This document shows positions 8,872-18,325 of a stretch of 64,000 bases of DNA, in pieces. The position numbers and the translations under genes are program-made. Where the stretch lies: NCBI RefSeq assembly GCF_027912835.1, contig NZ_CP115768.1, positions 1,550,001 to 1,614,000 of the forward strand, read 5' to 3'. The stretch comes from Paracoccus sediminicola. Lineage in GTDB: Bacteria > Pseudomonadota > Alphaproteobacteria > Rhodobacterales > Rhodobacteraceae. Every line of letters starts with the position of its first letter. Within the stretch, counting starts at the first letter, position 1. Under the pieces are notes generated by a model. That model was not told the origin of the DNA and searched no databases. It saw only the letters and a program-made list of their open reading frames with translations.

Positions 8872-9725
8872 CATGCGTCTCCGGTTGCGATTTTTGCGTT
8901 GGGAAGCGCGCCCCATTCGGTCCAGGACCCATCATAGAGCGCGTGGTTGCGGTGGCCCAGCCGTTCAAGCGCCAGCGACAGCGAGGCGGCGGTGATGCCG
9001 GACCCGCAGCTGGTGATGGCGGGGCGGTTCAGATCGACGCCCGCGGTTTCGAATTCGGCGCGCAGCGCGTCCTCGTCCTTCATCGTGCCGTCTTCGCGAT
9101 ACAGCCGGCCCACGGGAAGGTTCTTTGCGCCGGGGATATGTCCACTGGCCAGCCCCTCGCGCGGCTCGGGCGCGGCGCCGGTGAAGCGGTCCGCGGCACG
9201 GGCGTCGATGATCTCGTGGCTGCCGCTGTCAGAGGCGGCGGCGACCTCGGCGGCATTGCGGATCAGCACGGAATCGCGCGTCACGCTGAGTTCGCGCGCC
9301 GAGCCGCGCGGCTCGCCGGATTCCAGCGGGCGGTTTTCGGCCTGCCATTTTGCCAGCCCGCCATCCAGCATCGCCACGTTGCGCCAGCCCATCAGCCGGA
9401 ACATCCACCAGCCCCGCGCGGCACTGTGGGTGGCGGAATTGTCATAGACGACGATGCGGTCGCCATCGCCGATGCCCAGCGCGCCGATCTTCGCGGCGAA
9501 CAGCTCGGCCGAGGGTGCCATATGCGGCAGATCGGTGTCGGGGGCGGAAATCTCGTCAATATCGAAGAAACGAGCGCCGGGGATATGCGCTTTCGCAAAC
9601 TCGGCCGCCGCGTCGCGTCCGGCGGCCGGCATATGCCAGCTTGCGTCAAGGATCCGCAGATCGGGATCGTCCAGACGCGCGGCCAGCCAGTCGGTCGAGA
9701 CCAGAGTGGTGGGATCGTCGGTCAC
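8871..9725 (-). CDS. sseA: 3-mercaptopyruvate/thiosulfate sulfurtransferase
   Basis: 284 residues with two rhodanese domains. The first (about 1-135) is inactive-type with GGLAKWQAE at its end; the second carries the active-site loop CGSGITA with Cys240, the mercaptopyruvate sulfurtransferase signature. It transfers sulfane sulfur to thiol or cyanide acceptors. I choose the GTG at 9725 because GGGAGG stands 5 bases upstream; an in-frame ATG at 9749 would overlap that site. It is translationally coupled to the aminotransferase gene downstream; cysteine transamination to mercaptopyruvate would link the two activities, which is an inference. Confidence 0.9.
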   Translation of the reverse strand: MTDDPTTLVSTDWLAARLDDPDLRILDASWHMPAAGRDAAAEFAKAHIPGARFFDIDEISAPDTDLPHMAPSAELFAAKIGALGIGDGDRIVVYDNSATHSAARGWWMFRLMGWRNVAMLDGGLAKWQAENRPLESGEPRGSARELSVTRDSVLIRNAAEVAAASDSGSHEIIDARAADRFTGAAPEPREGLASGHIPGAKNLPVGRLYREDGTMKDEDALRAEFETAGVDLNRPAITSCGSGITAASLSLALERLGHRNHALYDGSWTEWGALPNAKIATGDA

Positions 9726-9912
9726 AAGCGCCTCCCTGCTGTTGTGCATCCGTCCCGATGTAACGCCGCGCGACGCGGGGGGCAACGCAAATACCCACGC
9801 CGCAGGGTTGCAGCCCGGCCATAGCGCAGCCGCAATCGCGAGACGCTGTCTTGTTCGCGGGCGCAAAGCAGTTAGCCTGAGGGCCATAACTTCGTGCGAG
9901 AGGAGCGCCGGC

Positions 9913-10386
9913 ATGCCCACCCCATCCATCCTGTTCGTGTGTCTTGGCAATATCTGCCGCTCGCCTCTGGCCGAAGGTGCAATGCGCGATGCAGCCCGCA
10001 AGGCCGGGGTACCTCTCAAGACAGACTCGGCGGGCACTGGAAGCTGGCATATCGGCGATCCCCCCGATCGCCGAGCCCAGGCCGAGGCGGCGCGTCACGG
10101 TGTCGACATCTCGAATCTGCGCGGACGGCAGGTGACCGAGCAGGATTTCCGCGATTTCGATCACATCATTGCCATGGACCGTCAGAACCTGAACAATCTG
10201 CGCAAGCTCGACCCCGGAGATGGCAAGGCAAAGCTGTCGCTGATGCTGGATCACGTTCCGGGCAAATCGGGACAGTCGGTGGTCGACCCGTATGATGGCG
10301 GCGCCTCGGCGTTCGAGTCGACCTGGCGCGATGTCAGCGCCGGGGTGCAGGCCCTGCTGGTGAAGCTGGGCTGTTCGGGACGCTGA
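9913..10386 (+). CDS. Low-molecular-weight protein-tyrosine phosphatase
   Basis: 157 residues. The P-loop CLGNICRS (Cys10, Arg16) sits at the extreme N-terminus and the general-acid motif DPYDGG lies near residue 123, both defining the LMW-PTP family. It is cytoplasmic and may dephosphorylate a tyrosine kinase of polysaccharide export, though none is encoded nearby. AGGAG lies 8 bases before the ATG. Confidence 0.92.
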   Translation: MPTPSILFVCLGNICRSPLAEGAMRDAARKAGVPLKTDSAGTGSWHIGDPPDRRAQAEAARHGVDISNLRGRQVTEQDFRDFDHIIAMDRQNLNNLRKLDPGDGKAKLSLMLDHVPGKSGQSVVDPYDGGASAFESTWRDVSAGVQALLVKLGCSGR

Positions 10387-10450
10387 ACGGCGCGTTGCGG
10401 GTCGGGCGCGTCTTTACTTCGCCCGGCCCCGCCCCTATCTCTGCGCGACC

Positions 10451-10924
10451 ATGGCACCCAAAGACGACACGAATTACAAGGTTATCGCCGAGAACCGCCG
10501 CGCCCGGTTCGATTACGCCATCGAGAGCGATCTCGAGGTGGGCATCGTGCTGACCGGCTCAGAGGTGAAATCCCTGCGCACCGGCCAGTCGAACATCGCC
10601 GAAAGCTATGCCAGCATCGAGGATGGCGAGCTGTGGCTCATCAACGCGCATATCGCGAAATATGCGCAGGCAGGCGTGTTCGGCCACGAAGAACGCCGTC
10701 GCCGCAAACTATTAGTGTCGAGGAAAGAGCTGTCGCGGCTTTGGGCGGCGATCGGGCGCGAGGGGATGACGCTCGTGCCACTGGTGATGTATTTCAACCA
10801 TCGCGGGCTGGTGAAGCTGAAAATCGGCGTCGCCAAAGGCAAGAAGGTCGCCGACAAGCGCGAGACCTCGGCCAAGCGCGACTGGAACCGCCAGAAGCAG
10901 CGGCTGCTCAAGCAGAATTACTGA
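10451..10924 (+). CDS. smpB: SsrA-binding protein
   Basis: 157 residues. Conserved SmpB segments are present: [16 protein letters not shown] at the start, [37 protein letters not shown] and the basic C-terminal tail ending [16 protein letters not shown]. SmpB binds tmRNA and brings it to stalled ribosomes. It is a stand-alone gene here; ssrA is not in the window. Confidence 0.96.
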   Translation: MAPKDDTNYKVIAENRRARFDYAIESDLEVGIVLTGSEVKSLRTGQSNIAESYASIEDGELWLINAHIAKYAQAGVFGHEERRRRKLLVSRKELSRLWAAIGREGMTLVPLVMYFNHRGLVKLKIGVAKGKKVADKRETSAKRDWNRQKQRLLKQNY

Positions 10925-10986
10925 ATTTAGAACCCGGCCCGGGACAAGGTGCGCAGCGCCGCCGGGCCAGACGCGACCCCCGTCCG

Positions 10987-11322
10987 TCAGACCCCGCGCC
11001 GCTGCCGGACCCGCAGCGTCACCCGCTCGCGCGTGTCGTCCGGTTCTTCGGCAAGGGCGGCCATCAGCGCCTGTACCTCGCCGCGCAGCCCGTGCATCTC
11101 GTCCAGCACCGACATTACCATGTGCAGCGCGTCATCCTGCAAGCCGTAATCCTCGGTCAGCGTGCAAAGAAGCTGCACCCGCGCCCGGTCCACCTCGCGA
11201 TAGCTTTCCCCGTGATCCGAGATCACCGGCGTCACCATCCGCATCTCGACATAATGGGTCAGGCGCGGCGCGGTCAGGTCCTCGATGAGGGCGATCAGCT
11301 CGTCTGCGGTATAGCGTGCCAT
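10987..11322 (-). CDS. cbpM: Chaperone modulator CbpM
   Basis: 111 residues. The pattern matches CbpM/MerR-HTH-like modulators: YTADELIALI near the N-terminus, an IS.HGES..REVDRARVQLLCTLTEDYG segment typical of the family (given here in part), and a C-terminal Leu-rich helix. CbpM inhibits the co-chaperone activity of CbpA. The ATG at 11322 lies one base past the cbpA stop, and GGGAGG is upstream inside cbpA, so the two are coupled. Confidence 0.85.
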   Translation of the reverse strand: MARYTADELIALIEDLTAPRLTHYVEMRMVTPVISDHGESYREVDRARVQLLCTLTEDYGLQDDALHMVMSVLDEMHGLRGEVQALMAALAEEPDDTRERVTLRVRQRRGV

Positions 11323-11323
11323 A

Positions 11324-12268
11324 TCAGCCTCCCATCCCGCGGCGCGGGTCATAGGGGTGAGTCCCGCGCCATTTTTCCATGAATTCAGCAAGATCGTCGT
11401 CGATCTCGGCGGGCATGACCAGCTTCAGCGCCACATATTGATCGCCGCCCCTGATCCCCTTGCCCTTCAGCCGCAAGCGCTGCCCGGTCGAGGCGCCTTT
11501 CGGCAGGTTCATCGACACCGCGCCGCTCAGCGTCGGCACCTGAACCTTGCCGCCCAGAACCGCCTCGTCGATGGTGATCGGCAGGGTCAGCGTCACGTCA
11601 TTGCCGTCACGGCTCCAATCCGGGTGATCGCCGACATGCAGCGTCAGATAGGCGTCGCCCCGCTCGCCCTGCCCGTAGCCTGCGCCGCCCTTGCCACGCA
11701 GCCGGATGGTCTGGCCCTCATGCGCGCCCTCGGGGATCTTCACCTCCAGCGAGTTCCCATCGGGGAGCGTGATACGGGTCGAGCCGCCCTTCGCGGCGGT
11801 CATGAAATCCACCTCGAGCTCATAGCGGACATCCTGCCCGCGCATGTCGAAGCCCTGCCCTGCGCCCGAGCGGCGATATCCGCCTTGCGCGCCGCCGAAA
11901 TCGCCGCCCATGCCACCGCGCCCGGCCCGCCCGCCAAAAAGATCCTCGAACACATCCGAGAAATCCCCGTAACCGGCCGAGCTGTATTGCCGATACGGGT
12001 TCTCGCCCCGCTCGGCAAAGTCACGGTAATATTGCTGCTGCGGGCGTTCCTGCCCCTGCGCGTCGATCTCTCCGGCATCGAAACGGGCGCGCTGATCGGG
12101 GTCCTTCAGCAGGTCATAGGCCGAGGACGCCGCCTTGAACCGCTCTGCCGCCGCCGGGTCCGGGTTCAGATCCGGGTGATCTGTCTTGGCGATCTTGCGA
12201 TACGCTTTCTTGATCTCGTCCTGCGAGGCCGATTTCGTCAGCCCGAGCGCCTTGTATGGGTCGTCCAT
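11324..12268 (-). CDS. cbpA: Curved-DNA-binding J-protein CbpA
   Basis: 314 residues. J domain at 1-70 with the HPD motif in KTDHPDLNPD, a Gly/Phe-rich linker (about 95-130), and two C-terminal substrate-binding subdomains (LEVDFMTAAKGG and ITIDEAVLGGKVQVPTL). The DnaJ zinc finger is absent, which distinguishes CbpA from DnaJ. The ATG at 12268 has GAAGG upstream; an in-frame GTG precedes it. It acts as a DnaK co-chaperone and may bind nucleoid DNA. Confidence 0.92.
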   Translation of the reverse strand: MDDPYKALGLTKSASQDEIKKAYRKIAKTDHPDLNPDPAAAERFKAASSAYDLLKDPDQRARFDAGEIDAQGQERPQQQYYRDFAERGENPYRQYSSAGYGDFSDVFEDLFGGRAGRGGMGGDFGGAQGGYRRSGAGQGFDMRGQDVRYELEVDFMTAAKGGSTRITLPDGNSLEVKIPEGAHEGQTIRLRGKGGAGYGQGERGDAYLTLHVGDHPDWSRDGNDVTLTLPITIDEAVLGGKVQVPTLSGAVSMNLPKGASTGQRLRLKGKGIRGGDQYVALKLVMPAEIDDDLAEFMEKWRGTHPYDPRRGMGG

Positions 12269-12285
12269 CACTCTGCCTTCACCAT

Positions 12286-12879
12286 TTAACCCGTAACGCC
12301 CCGCGCCGCCCGGGGTTCATCGCGGAAATGAGTGGCGAGCGCCTCGGGCATGTCGAATTCCTCAAGCGCCCGCGCCCGCGCCGCAGCAGAGATCTTGCGC
12401 GCGGTCAGCCGCACGATCCGGTCCATCTCTTCCTCGGTCTGGGTTTCCGCGAAGGGCGCCATGTAATGATGCATAAAGGTGAATACGGCCACATCTTCAA
12501 GGGCCTGAACCTCGTCGTCGCGCTTGATCCCCTGCTTGGTCAGCATTTTGCGCGCGCGCTCGATCTGGTCCGGCGCATAGCCCACATCGCGCATGATCCC
12601 GGCGACGCGCTCGGCATGGCGGCGCCCCTGCTCGGTCCGCCAGCTCAGATAGCCCCTGCGGTCATCGGGGAAATCGCTGCGCGGCAGCATCCAGCGTTCG
12701 ATATGCTGGCCCCGGCAGGCGATCTGCAACGGCTCGGACGCGTCCGGATAAAGCCGCTGCTGCTGCTCGGTCATGCGCTGCCCGTAAAGCAGCTCTGCCG
12801 GCTGGCCGTTTTCGTTGTTCGGATCCTGCGCGTTGGCGGCGTCGATCCGGGCGAAGGCTTGGTCGCGTTTCTCTGTCAT
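12286..12879 (-). CDS. DUF4202 protein
   Basis: 197 residues. It matches the DUF4202 family: the ACRGQHIERWMLPRSDFP block at about residues 55-75 and RRGYLSWRTEQGRRHAERV after it, with His and Arg residues that suggest a metal- or nucleotide-handling site. The function of the family is unknown. It lies 17 bases upstream of cbpA on the same strand and may be cotranscribed with cbpA-cbpM. It is divergent from the M20 gene across 44 bases. Confidence 0.82.
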   Translation of the reverse strand: MTEKRDQAFARIDAANAQDPNNENGQPAELLYGQRMTEQQQRLYPDASEPLQIACRGQHIERWMLPRSDFPDDRRGYLSWRTEQGRRHAERVAGIMRDVGYAPDQIERARKMLTKQGIKRDDEVQALEDVAVFTFMHHYMAPFAETQTEEEMDRIVRLTARKISAAARARALEEFDMPEALATHFRDEPRAARGVTG

Positions 12880-12923
12880 GATGCCATCTTGCCGCGCCGC
12901 AAGCCCCGTGTCATGTCCGATTC

Positions 12924-14063
12924 ATGCTGACCAATGCCGATATTGCCGAGCTGACCGATCTGCGCCGGGAACTGCACCGCCACCCCGAGTTGTCGGGACA
13001 GGAAACCGGAACCGCTGCGAGGATCGAAGGGCTGCTGCGCGAACTCGGTGCGGATGAGATCCGCAGCGGCATCGGCGGCACCGGCCTCGTCGCCGCGTTC
13101 CACGGCGCGGCACCCGGCCCCTCGGTGATGTTCCGGGCCGAGCTGGACGCGCTGCCGATCCGCGAAGCCGAGGGTCCTGCGCATCGTTCCGCGACCGAGG
13201 GGGTGGCGCATCTTTGCGGCCATGACGGGCATATGACCGGGCTGATCGGTCTGGCCCGGCTGATGGCACGGCAGCGCCCGGCGCGCGGCACGGTGTGGCT
13301 GCTGTTCCAACCCGCCGAGGAAAACGGCGCAGGCGCTGCCGCGATGCTGGCCGACGCCGCGCTGCCGGGTTTCGATTACGGCTTTGCGATCCATAATTTC
13401 CCCGGCCTCGCCCGCAGCCATGCGCTGATCGGAGCGGGCGCGATGAACTGCGCCTCGGTCGGGATGCGGGCGATGCTGCACGGCGCAACCTCGCATGCCT
13501 CCGAGCCTGAAAAGGCCCGCAGCCCCAGCCTCGCCATCGCCGAAATCCTGCCCGCGCTGACGGCGCTGTCGCGGGGACATCAGGGGCAGGACGATTTCCG
13601 GCTGGTGACGATCACCCATCTGCGCATGGGCGAGCCGGTCTTCGGCACCACGCCGGGCGATGCCGAGATCCGGGCAACGCTGCGCAGTCGAAGCGATCCC
13701 GAAATGGCCGGGCTTCGCGCGGCGGCGGCGGAGATCGTGACCGGGGCGGCGCAGGCAAATGGGCTTGCCGCCAGCCTCGACTGGCACGACGATTTCGCCG
13801 CCTCGATCAATCATCCCGAGGCTGCCGCCATGCTCGCCCGTGCCGCGCGGGCCGAGGGATTCGCGGTCTCGGATGAGCACCTGCCGATGCGCGCCTCGGA
13901 GGATTTCGGGCGTTTCGGCGCGGTCGCGAAAACCGCGATGATCCTGCTGGGAAGCGGCGCGGACCACCCGCCGCTTCACGGCGAGCATTACGATTATCCC
14001 GACGATCTGATCGCGCCCTCGGTGCGGCTGTTGCACCTTGTGGCGCGCGAGCTTACCGGCTGA
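12924..14063 (+). CDS. M20-family amidohydrolase (hippurate hydrolase-like)
   Basis: 379 residues. Metal-binding and catalytic motifs of M20D enzymes are seen: RELHRHPELS near the N-terminus, FRAELDALPI, HLCGHDGHMT (Cys-Gly-His-Asp-Gly-His) at about residue 97, FQPAEENGAGA, and PASED-type RASEDFGRF near the C-terminus. These enzymes remove acyl groups from amino acids or hydrolyse hippurate-like amides; the substrate is not clear. The 3' end overlaps the convergent GH1 gene by 11 bases. Confidence 0.9.
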   Translation: MLTNADIAELTDLRRELHRHPELSGQETGTAARIEGLLRELGADEIRSGIGGTGLVAAFHGAAPGPSVMFRAELDALPIREAEGPAHRSATEGVAHLCGHDGHMTGLIGLARLMARQRPARGTVWLLFQPAEENGAGAAAMLADAALPGFDYGFAIHNFPGLARSHALIGAGAMNCASVGMRAMLHGATSHASEPEKARSPSLAIAEILPALTALSRGHQGQDDFRLVTITHLRMGEPVFGTTPGDAEIRATLRSRSDPEMAGLRAAAAEIVTGAAQANGLAASLDWHDDFAASINHPEAAAMLARAARAEGFAVSDEHLPMRASEDFGRFGAVAKTAMILLGSGADHPPLHGEHYDYPDDLIAPSVRLLHLVARELTG

Positions 14064-15372
14064 GCGCCTCGCGGAACATCAGATACGACCCCTTTGGCGT
14101 CCGCTTCTGGGTCTCGTAATCGACATGGACGATGCCGAATCGCGGCCCATAGCCGAGCGCCCATTCGTAATTGTCCAGCAATGACCACTGGAAGAAGCCC
14201 TTCACATCGACCCCTTTCGCCATCGCCCGCTGCACCGCGCCGACATGATCGCGGATATAGCCCTGCCGCACATCATCGGCGACGCCGCCATCGACGACGC
14301 GATCATCCCAGGCCATGCCGCTTTCGGTGACGAACAGCTTTATGCCCTTGCCCTCGATCGCCCTGGCAGCGCGCATGATGAATTCATACAGCCCGTCCGG
14401 TCGCATTTCCCAGCCGATCTGCGTCTTGGGCAGCGGACCCGGCACCATCTCGGTCTGAGGCCAGGCCCCGCCGATATGGCGATAATGGGCGCGGGTATAG
14501 TGGTTCACCCCCAGCCAGTCGACCGGGGTCGAAATGATCTCCATATCCTGTTCCCAGCCCTCGGGCAGATGCGGCGCGAAGCCTTCCAGTGCCTCGGCCG
14601 GATAGCCCTGCCCCATGGCGGCATCGAGGAACCAGCGGTTATAGATCGCATCCTGCGTCTCGGCCCCCTTGCGGTCAGCCTCGCTGTCAGAGGCCGGGGC
14701 GGCGGTCTCGAAATTCAGCACGAGACCGAGATTATCATGCCCGTCCGCCCGCATCGCCTGGATCGCGGTGCCGTGGGTCAGCAGCACATGATGCATGGCC
14801 CGGCCGGTGGCGCGGATGTCGCGCAGCCCCGGCGCATGGGCACCCAGAAAATGCGCCAGATAGGCGATGCACCACGGCTCGTTCAGCGTCGCCGTCATCG
14901 CCACCCTGTCTCCGATGCGGCCCATCACGGCGCGGGCGTAATCCGTGAACCAGCCGGCAATGTCGCGATTCGTCCAGCCCCCCTGCGAGGCCAGCGGCGA
15001 GGGCAGATCCCAGTGATGCAGGGTCAGAACCGGCTTCAGCCCGCGCGCGACCATGCCGTCGACGAGCCGGTCATAGAAATCCAGCCCCTCCGCATTCACG
15101 TTCCGCCCGTCCGGCATCACCCGCGCCCAGCTTGTCGAGAAGCGATAAGCATCGAAATTGCCGTCGCGGATCAGGTCCAGATCCTCTTCCCAGCGATTAT
15201 AATGGTCGCAGGCCACCGCGCCGTCGCTGCCATCGACGATATTGCCGGGGGTGTTGGCGAATGTATCCCAATGGCTGGATCCCGCCCCGCCGAAACTGCT
15301 GCCCTCGATCTGATAGGCCGAGGTGGCGACACCAAAGATGAAATCGTCGGGAAAATCACTGCGCTTGAACAT
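14053..15372 (-). CDS. GH1 beta-glucosidase
   Basis: 439 residues, a full-length glycoside hydrolase family 1 protein without signal peptide. The N-terminal signature FIFGVATSAYQIEG, the acid/base in TLNEPW (Glu165) and the nucleophile in VTESG (Glu350; TENG in many relatives) are all present. It hydrolyses beta-glucosides such as cellobiose in the cytoplasm. GGAGG lies 7 bases before the ATG, and a perfect inverted repeat lies directly upstream of that site, suggesting operator control. No sugar transporter is adjacent. Confidence 0.93.
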   Translation of the reverse strand: MFKRSDFPDDFIFGVATSAYQIEGSSFGGAGSSHWDTFANTPGNIVDGSDGAVACDHYNRWEEDLDLIRDGNFDAYRFSTSWARVMPDGRNVNAEGLDFYDRLVDGMVARGLKPVLTLHHWDLPSPLASQGGWTNRDIAGWFTDYARAVMGRIGDRVAMTATLNEPWCIAYLAHFLGAHAPGLRDIRATGRAMHHVLLTHGTAIQAMRADGHDNLGLVLNFETAAPASDSEADRKGAETQDAIYNRWFLDAAMGQGYPAEALEGFAPHLPEGWEQDMEIISTPVDWLGVNHYTRAHYRHIGGAWPQTEMVPGPLPKTQIGWEMRPDGLYEFIMRAARAIEGKGIKLFVTESGMAWDDRVVDGGVADDVRQGYIRDHVGAVQRAMAKGVDVKGFFQWSLLDNYEWALGYGPRFGIVHVDYETQKRTPKGSYLMFREALSR

Positions 15373-15380
15373 GGCTGCCT

Positions 15381-15400
15381 CCGTTAAGAATGGTTAACGG
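15381..15400. promoter_or_regulatory. Perfect inverted repeat ahead of the GH1 gene
   Basis: CCGTTAA and TTAACGG form perfect 7-base arms around the six-base spacer GAATGG. It abuts the ribosome binding site of the GH1 gene (start codon at 15372) and lies 88 bases before the divergent trpA. This spacing fits a repressor operator, for example of a LacI-type sugar regulator, or a hairpin covering the ribosome site. Confidence 0.6.
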
Positions 15401-15488
15401 ATACCGGGCCGCGTGGTGAGTGCAATCCCCTGATTGATCCTTCGGCATGGGCGCGCTAACCCGGTTGTCGAAGCCGAAAGGACCCCGC

Positions 15489-16286
15489 ATGACCCGCATC
15501 GACCAGAAATTCGCCGCGCTGAAGGCCGAAAACCGCAAGGCCTTCGTCGCCTATATCATGGCCGGCGACCCCGACCGCGACACCTCCGCCGAAATTCTCG
15601 CCGGACTGCCCGGCGCGGGTGTCGATATCATCGAGCTGGGGATGCCCTTCACCGATCCGATGGCCGACGGCCCCACAATCGAAGCGGCGGGTCATCGCGC
15701 GCTCGCGGGCGGGGCAAGTGTCGATACGACGCTGGACATGGCCCGCGCCTTCCGCGAACACGACGCCGAAACGCCCATCGTGCTGATGGGATATTACAAC
15801 CCGATCTATGGCCGTAAAGGCGGGGTCGAGCAGTTCCTTCAGGACGTGACCGAGGCCGGGATCGACGGGCTTATCATTGTCGATCTGCCGCCCGAGGAAG
15901 ATGCCGAGCTGTGCATTCCCGCGCAGGAGGCGGGGCTGAACTTCATTCGGTTGGCCACACCGACCACCGACGACAAGCGCCTGCCCGCCGTCGTGGCGAA
16001 TACCTCCGGCTTCGTCTATTACGTCTCGGTCACCGGGATCACCGGCGGGGCTGCGGCCAATGCCGAGACCGTGGCCCCAGAGGTCGCGCGCATCCAGAAC
16101 GCCGCCGATCTGCCGGTCGTGGTCGGCTTTGGCATCTCGACCCCCGAGGCCGCCGAGGCGATCGCCGGGGTCGCGGATGGCTGCGTTGTCGGCAGCGCGA
16201 TCGTCAAGAAGATCGGCGCGGGCGAGCCCGTCGCGGATGTGCTCGACTTCGTGCGCAGGCTCGCCGACGGCGCGCATCGGGGCTGA
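15489..16286 (+). CDS. trpA: Tryptophan synthase alpha subunit
   Basis: 265 residues. The catalytic acids are in place: Glu49 in IIELGMPF and Asp60 in FTDPMADGP. The phosphate-binding segment [13 protein letters not shown] is near residue 210. TrpA cleaves indole-3-glycerol phosphate and channels indole to TrpB. trpB is not adjacent, and the next gene, four bases on, is unrelated. AAAGGA stands upstream of the ATG. Confidence 0.96.
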   Translation: MTRIDQKFAALKAENRKAFVAYIMAGDPDRDTSAEILAGLPGAGVDIIELGMPFTDPMADGPTIEAAGHRALAGGASVDTTLDMARAFREHDAETPIVLMGYYNPIYGRKGGVEQFLQDVTEAGIDGLIIVDLPPEEDAELCIPAQEAGLNFIRLATPTTDDKRLPAVVANTSGFVYYVSVTGITGGAAANAETVAPEVARIQNAADLPVVVGFGISTPEAAEAIAGVADGCVVGSAIVKKIGAGEPVADVLDFVRRLADGAHRG

Positions 16287-16290
16287 GATC

Positions 16291-16881
16291 ATGGCCGGAC
16301 CGCCGCTGGAATTCGACCATCTGGTCATTGCCGCCGAGACGCTGGAGGCGGGCGAGGCCTGGCTTGCGGAGCGTCTGAAGGCCGCGCCGGAACCCGGCGG
16401 CAAGCACGGCTTCATGGGCACCCATAACCGCGTCTGGCGCTTGGGTGCGCGCGAATATATCGAACTGATCGCCATCGACCCCGAGGCCGCAGCGCCGGAC
16501 CGGCCCCGCTGGTTCGGACTGGACAGCTTTTCCGGCCTGCCTCGGCTGGTGGCCTGGGTGTGCCGCACCGGCAATCTCAAGCCGCCTGAGGGTGCCACCG
16601 TCACCGATGCGGCGCGCGGGGATCTGCGCTGGAGGATCGCCATTCCCGATAGCGGCGTCTCGGGCAGTGACGGGCTGGAACCGCTTCGCATCGCCTGGGG
16701 GGACGGACCGCACCCGGCGGACGCGATGCCGGATCACGGATTGCGGCTGATCGGTCTCGATCTCGACCATCCGGCACCGCCCAGGCTGAACATCAAGGAC
16801 CCGCGTGTCAGGATCAGCCGGGCTGACGAACCGCGTCTGGTCGCGCATATCTCGACCCCGCAGGGCAAGGTGACGCTTTGA
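16291..16881 (+). CDS. Glyoxalase-like (VOC) domain protein
   Basis: 196 residues. It begins EFDHLVIAAETLEAGEAWL, as in the glyoxalase-like family 3 of the vicinal-oxygen-chelate superfamily, followed by HGFMGTHNRVWRLG and YIELIAIDPEA. The substrate is unknown. It starts four bases after the trpA stop, so it is probably cotranscribed, although there is no evident functional link to tryptophan synthesis. Confidence 0.8.
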   Translation: MAGPPLEFDHLVIAAETLEAGEAWLAERLKAAPEPGGKHGFMGTHNRVWRLGAREYIELIAIDPEAAAPDRPRWFGLDSFSGLPRLVAWVCRTGNLKPPEGATVTDAARGDLRWRIAIPDSGVSGSDGLEPLRIAWGDGPHPADAMPDHGLRLIGLDLDHPAPPRLNIKDPRVRISRADEPRLVAHISTPQGKVTL

Positions 16882-16960
16882 GGCGTCGCCGAAAACCGGG
16901 CGGAGATGACGCACCCCTCGCGGCTGGCACCGCTGCCGGAATCCCGTTAGCATCCGCAGC

Positions 16961-17683
16961 ATGACAGGGATCGACCCCGCCTCTGACCGCTCTGCCGCCC
17001 CGGAACTGCCGCGCCCGCGCAGTTTCTGGCAGCGCATTGCCGATCGCATGGCAGCGTTTCTGGGTGCCGAGCGGCCGGCTACGCCGCCGGAAAAATCCGT
17101 TGCCTTCACCATCGCGGTCATCGCGCTCGGCGCCAAGATGGCCAAGGCCGATGGCCGCGTCGCCCGCTCTGAGGTGGCCGCGTTCCGCCGTGTCTTCACC
17201 ATCCCGCGCTCCGAGGAAAAGAACGCAGCCCGCGTCTTCGACCTCGCCCGTCAGCATACGGCGGGTTTCGAGGCCTGGGCGCAGCGCATCGCGCGCATGT
17301 TCCAGCCCGGAGACCCGGTGCTCGATCATGTCATCGAGGGGCTGGTGATCGTGGCCACGGCGGATGGATCGCTGCATGTGGCCGAGCGCGAGATGCTGGA
17401 CCAGATCGCAGAGATCTTCGGCATCCCGCAGGAAAGGCTGATCATCGTGATCGCCAGGCATGACAGTGAATCCGCCTGTCCGCCCTGTCAGGTTCTTGGC
17501 GTGCCGCCCGACGCCTCGCTGGAAGAAGGCCGTCAACGCTGGCGCCAGTTGATCCGCGAAAACCATCCCGACCGCGCCATCGCCGCGGGCCTCCCGCGTG
17601 AGGCGATCCGGCTTGCCGAGGCCCGCACCCGCACGCTCAACGAGGCATGGCAGCAGTTCCGCGACAGCCGGACCCCGGCATAG
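16961..17683 (+). CDS. TerB and J-domain co-chaperone (DjlA-like)
   Basis: 240 residues. A TerB-like helical domain (about 45-155; KMAKADGRVARSEVAAFRR and IVATADGSLHVAEREML are the two repeated acidic motifs) is followed by a C-terminal J domain with HPD in ENHPDRA near residue 200. This is the DjlA-like arrangement, but no N-terminal membrane helix is evident. It probably stimulates DnaK. Confidence 0.85.
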   Translation: MTGIDPASDRSAAPELPRPRSFWQRIADRMAAFLGAERPATPPEKSVAFTIAVIALGAKMAKADGRVARSEVAAFRRVFTIPRSEEKNAARVFDLARQHTAGFEAWAQRIARMFQPGDPVLDHVIEGLVIVATADGSLHVAEREMLDQIAEIFGIPQERLIIVIARHDSESACPPCQVLGVPPDASLEEGRQRWRQLIRENHPDRAIAAGLPREAIRLAEARTRTLNEAWQQFRDSRTPA

Positions 17684-17760
17684 GGCGGCAGGGCCGACGG
17701 AACCGCGGGCGGGGACGATCGGTTTTCTTCGGGAATCCGCACTCTCCGGGAATTGATCGC

Positions 17761-18252
17761 ATGACGTTTCGCATCCACCTCGCCGCCGCGCTGCTCGCCC
17801 TTGCGCTGGCCGGTCACGCCGCCGCTCAGCAATTCGAGATGCCGCAAGCCGACGAGCCGCCTCCGGGCCAGACAGCGCCGGACAGGCTTGACGGCCCGCC
17901 GCCTCTATCCGAGCTGGAGCGCGAGCTGGACGGCATCATGGGCGATGTGCTGAACCGGCTGCAACCGCATCTCGACGGGCTTGGCAATGAGCTTGCCGAC
18001 ACGATGAACGAGTTCAGCCCGGCGCTCGGCGAGCTGTCGGGGCTGATCGACGATTTCGGCAATTATCATCGCCCCGAAAGGCTGGAAAACGGCGACATCA
18101 TCATCCGCCGCCGCGCCGATGCGCCGCCCCCGCCCTCGACCGAAGAGCTCCAAAAGCTGCTGCCCGAAGGCGGCGAGCGGCAGGAACGCGGCGATCAGGA
18201 CTGGGCGCCGCCGCGCGACGAGACCCCGGCGCTCCCGCAGATCGAACTCTGA
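17761..18252 (+). CDS. Secreted protein of unknown function
   Basis: 163 residues with a cleavable signal peptide (about 1-21, ending GHAAAQ). The mature part is acidic and Pro-rich, with a helical centre (LERELDGIMGDVLNRLQPHL) and a Pro/Glu-rich tail. Relatives in Rhodobacteraceae are sometimes mislabelled as AAA+ ATPases, but no Walker motifs exist here. The ATG at 17761 is chosen because it starts the signal peptide; upstream codons in the frame are basic and unlike a signal sequence. Confidence 0.7.
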   Translation: MTFRIHLAAALLALALAGHAAAQQFEMPQADEPPPGQTAPDRLDGPPPLSELERELDGIMGDVLNRLQPHLDGLGNELADTMNEFSPALGELSGLIDDFGNYHRPERLENGDIIIRRRADAPPPPSTEELQKLLPEGGERQERGDQDWAPPRDETPALPQIEL

Positions 18253-18264
18253 TCCCGCAAACAG

Positions 18265-18292
18265 GAAGGGGCGGCGTCTGGGCCACCCCTTC
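18265..18292. terminator. Probable terminator between convergent genes
   Basis: An 11-base stem (18265-18275 with 18282-18292) has one mismatch on the plus strand and is fully paired with one G-U wobble on the minus strand. Only short, interrupted T runs follow. It lies between the convergent secreted-protein gene and the uspA-like gene. Confidence 0.5.
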
Positions 18293-18325
18293 TTCGTTGT
18301 CCGCAGGCTGTCATTGCAGCTTTGG

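Noticed and set aside
17647..17760. Longer N-terminus of the secreted protein at 17761
   Set aside because: The extra residues are basic and overlap the end of the DnaJ-like gene, and the signal peptide begins at 17761.
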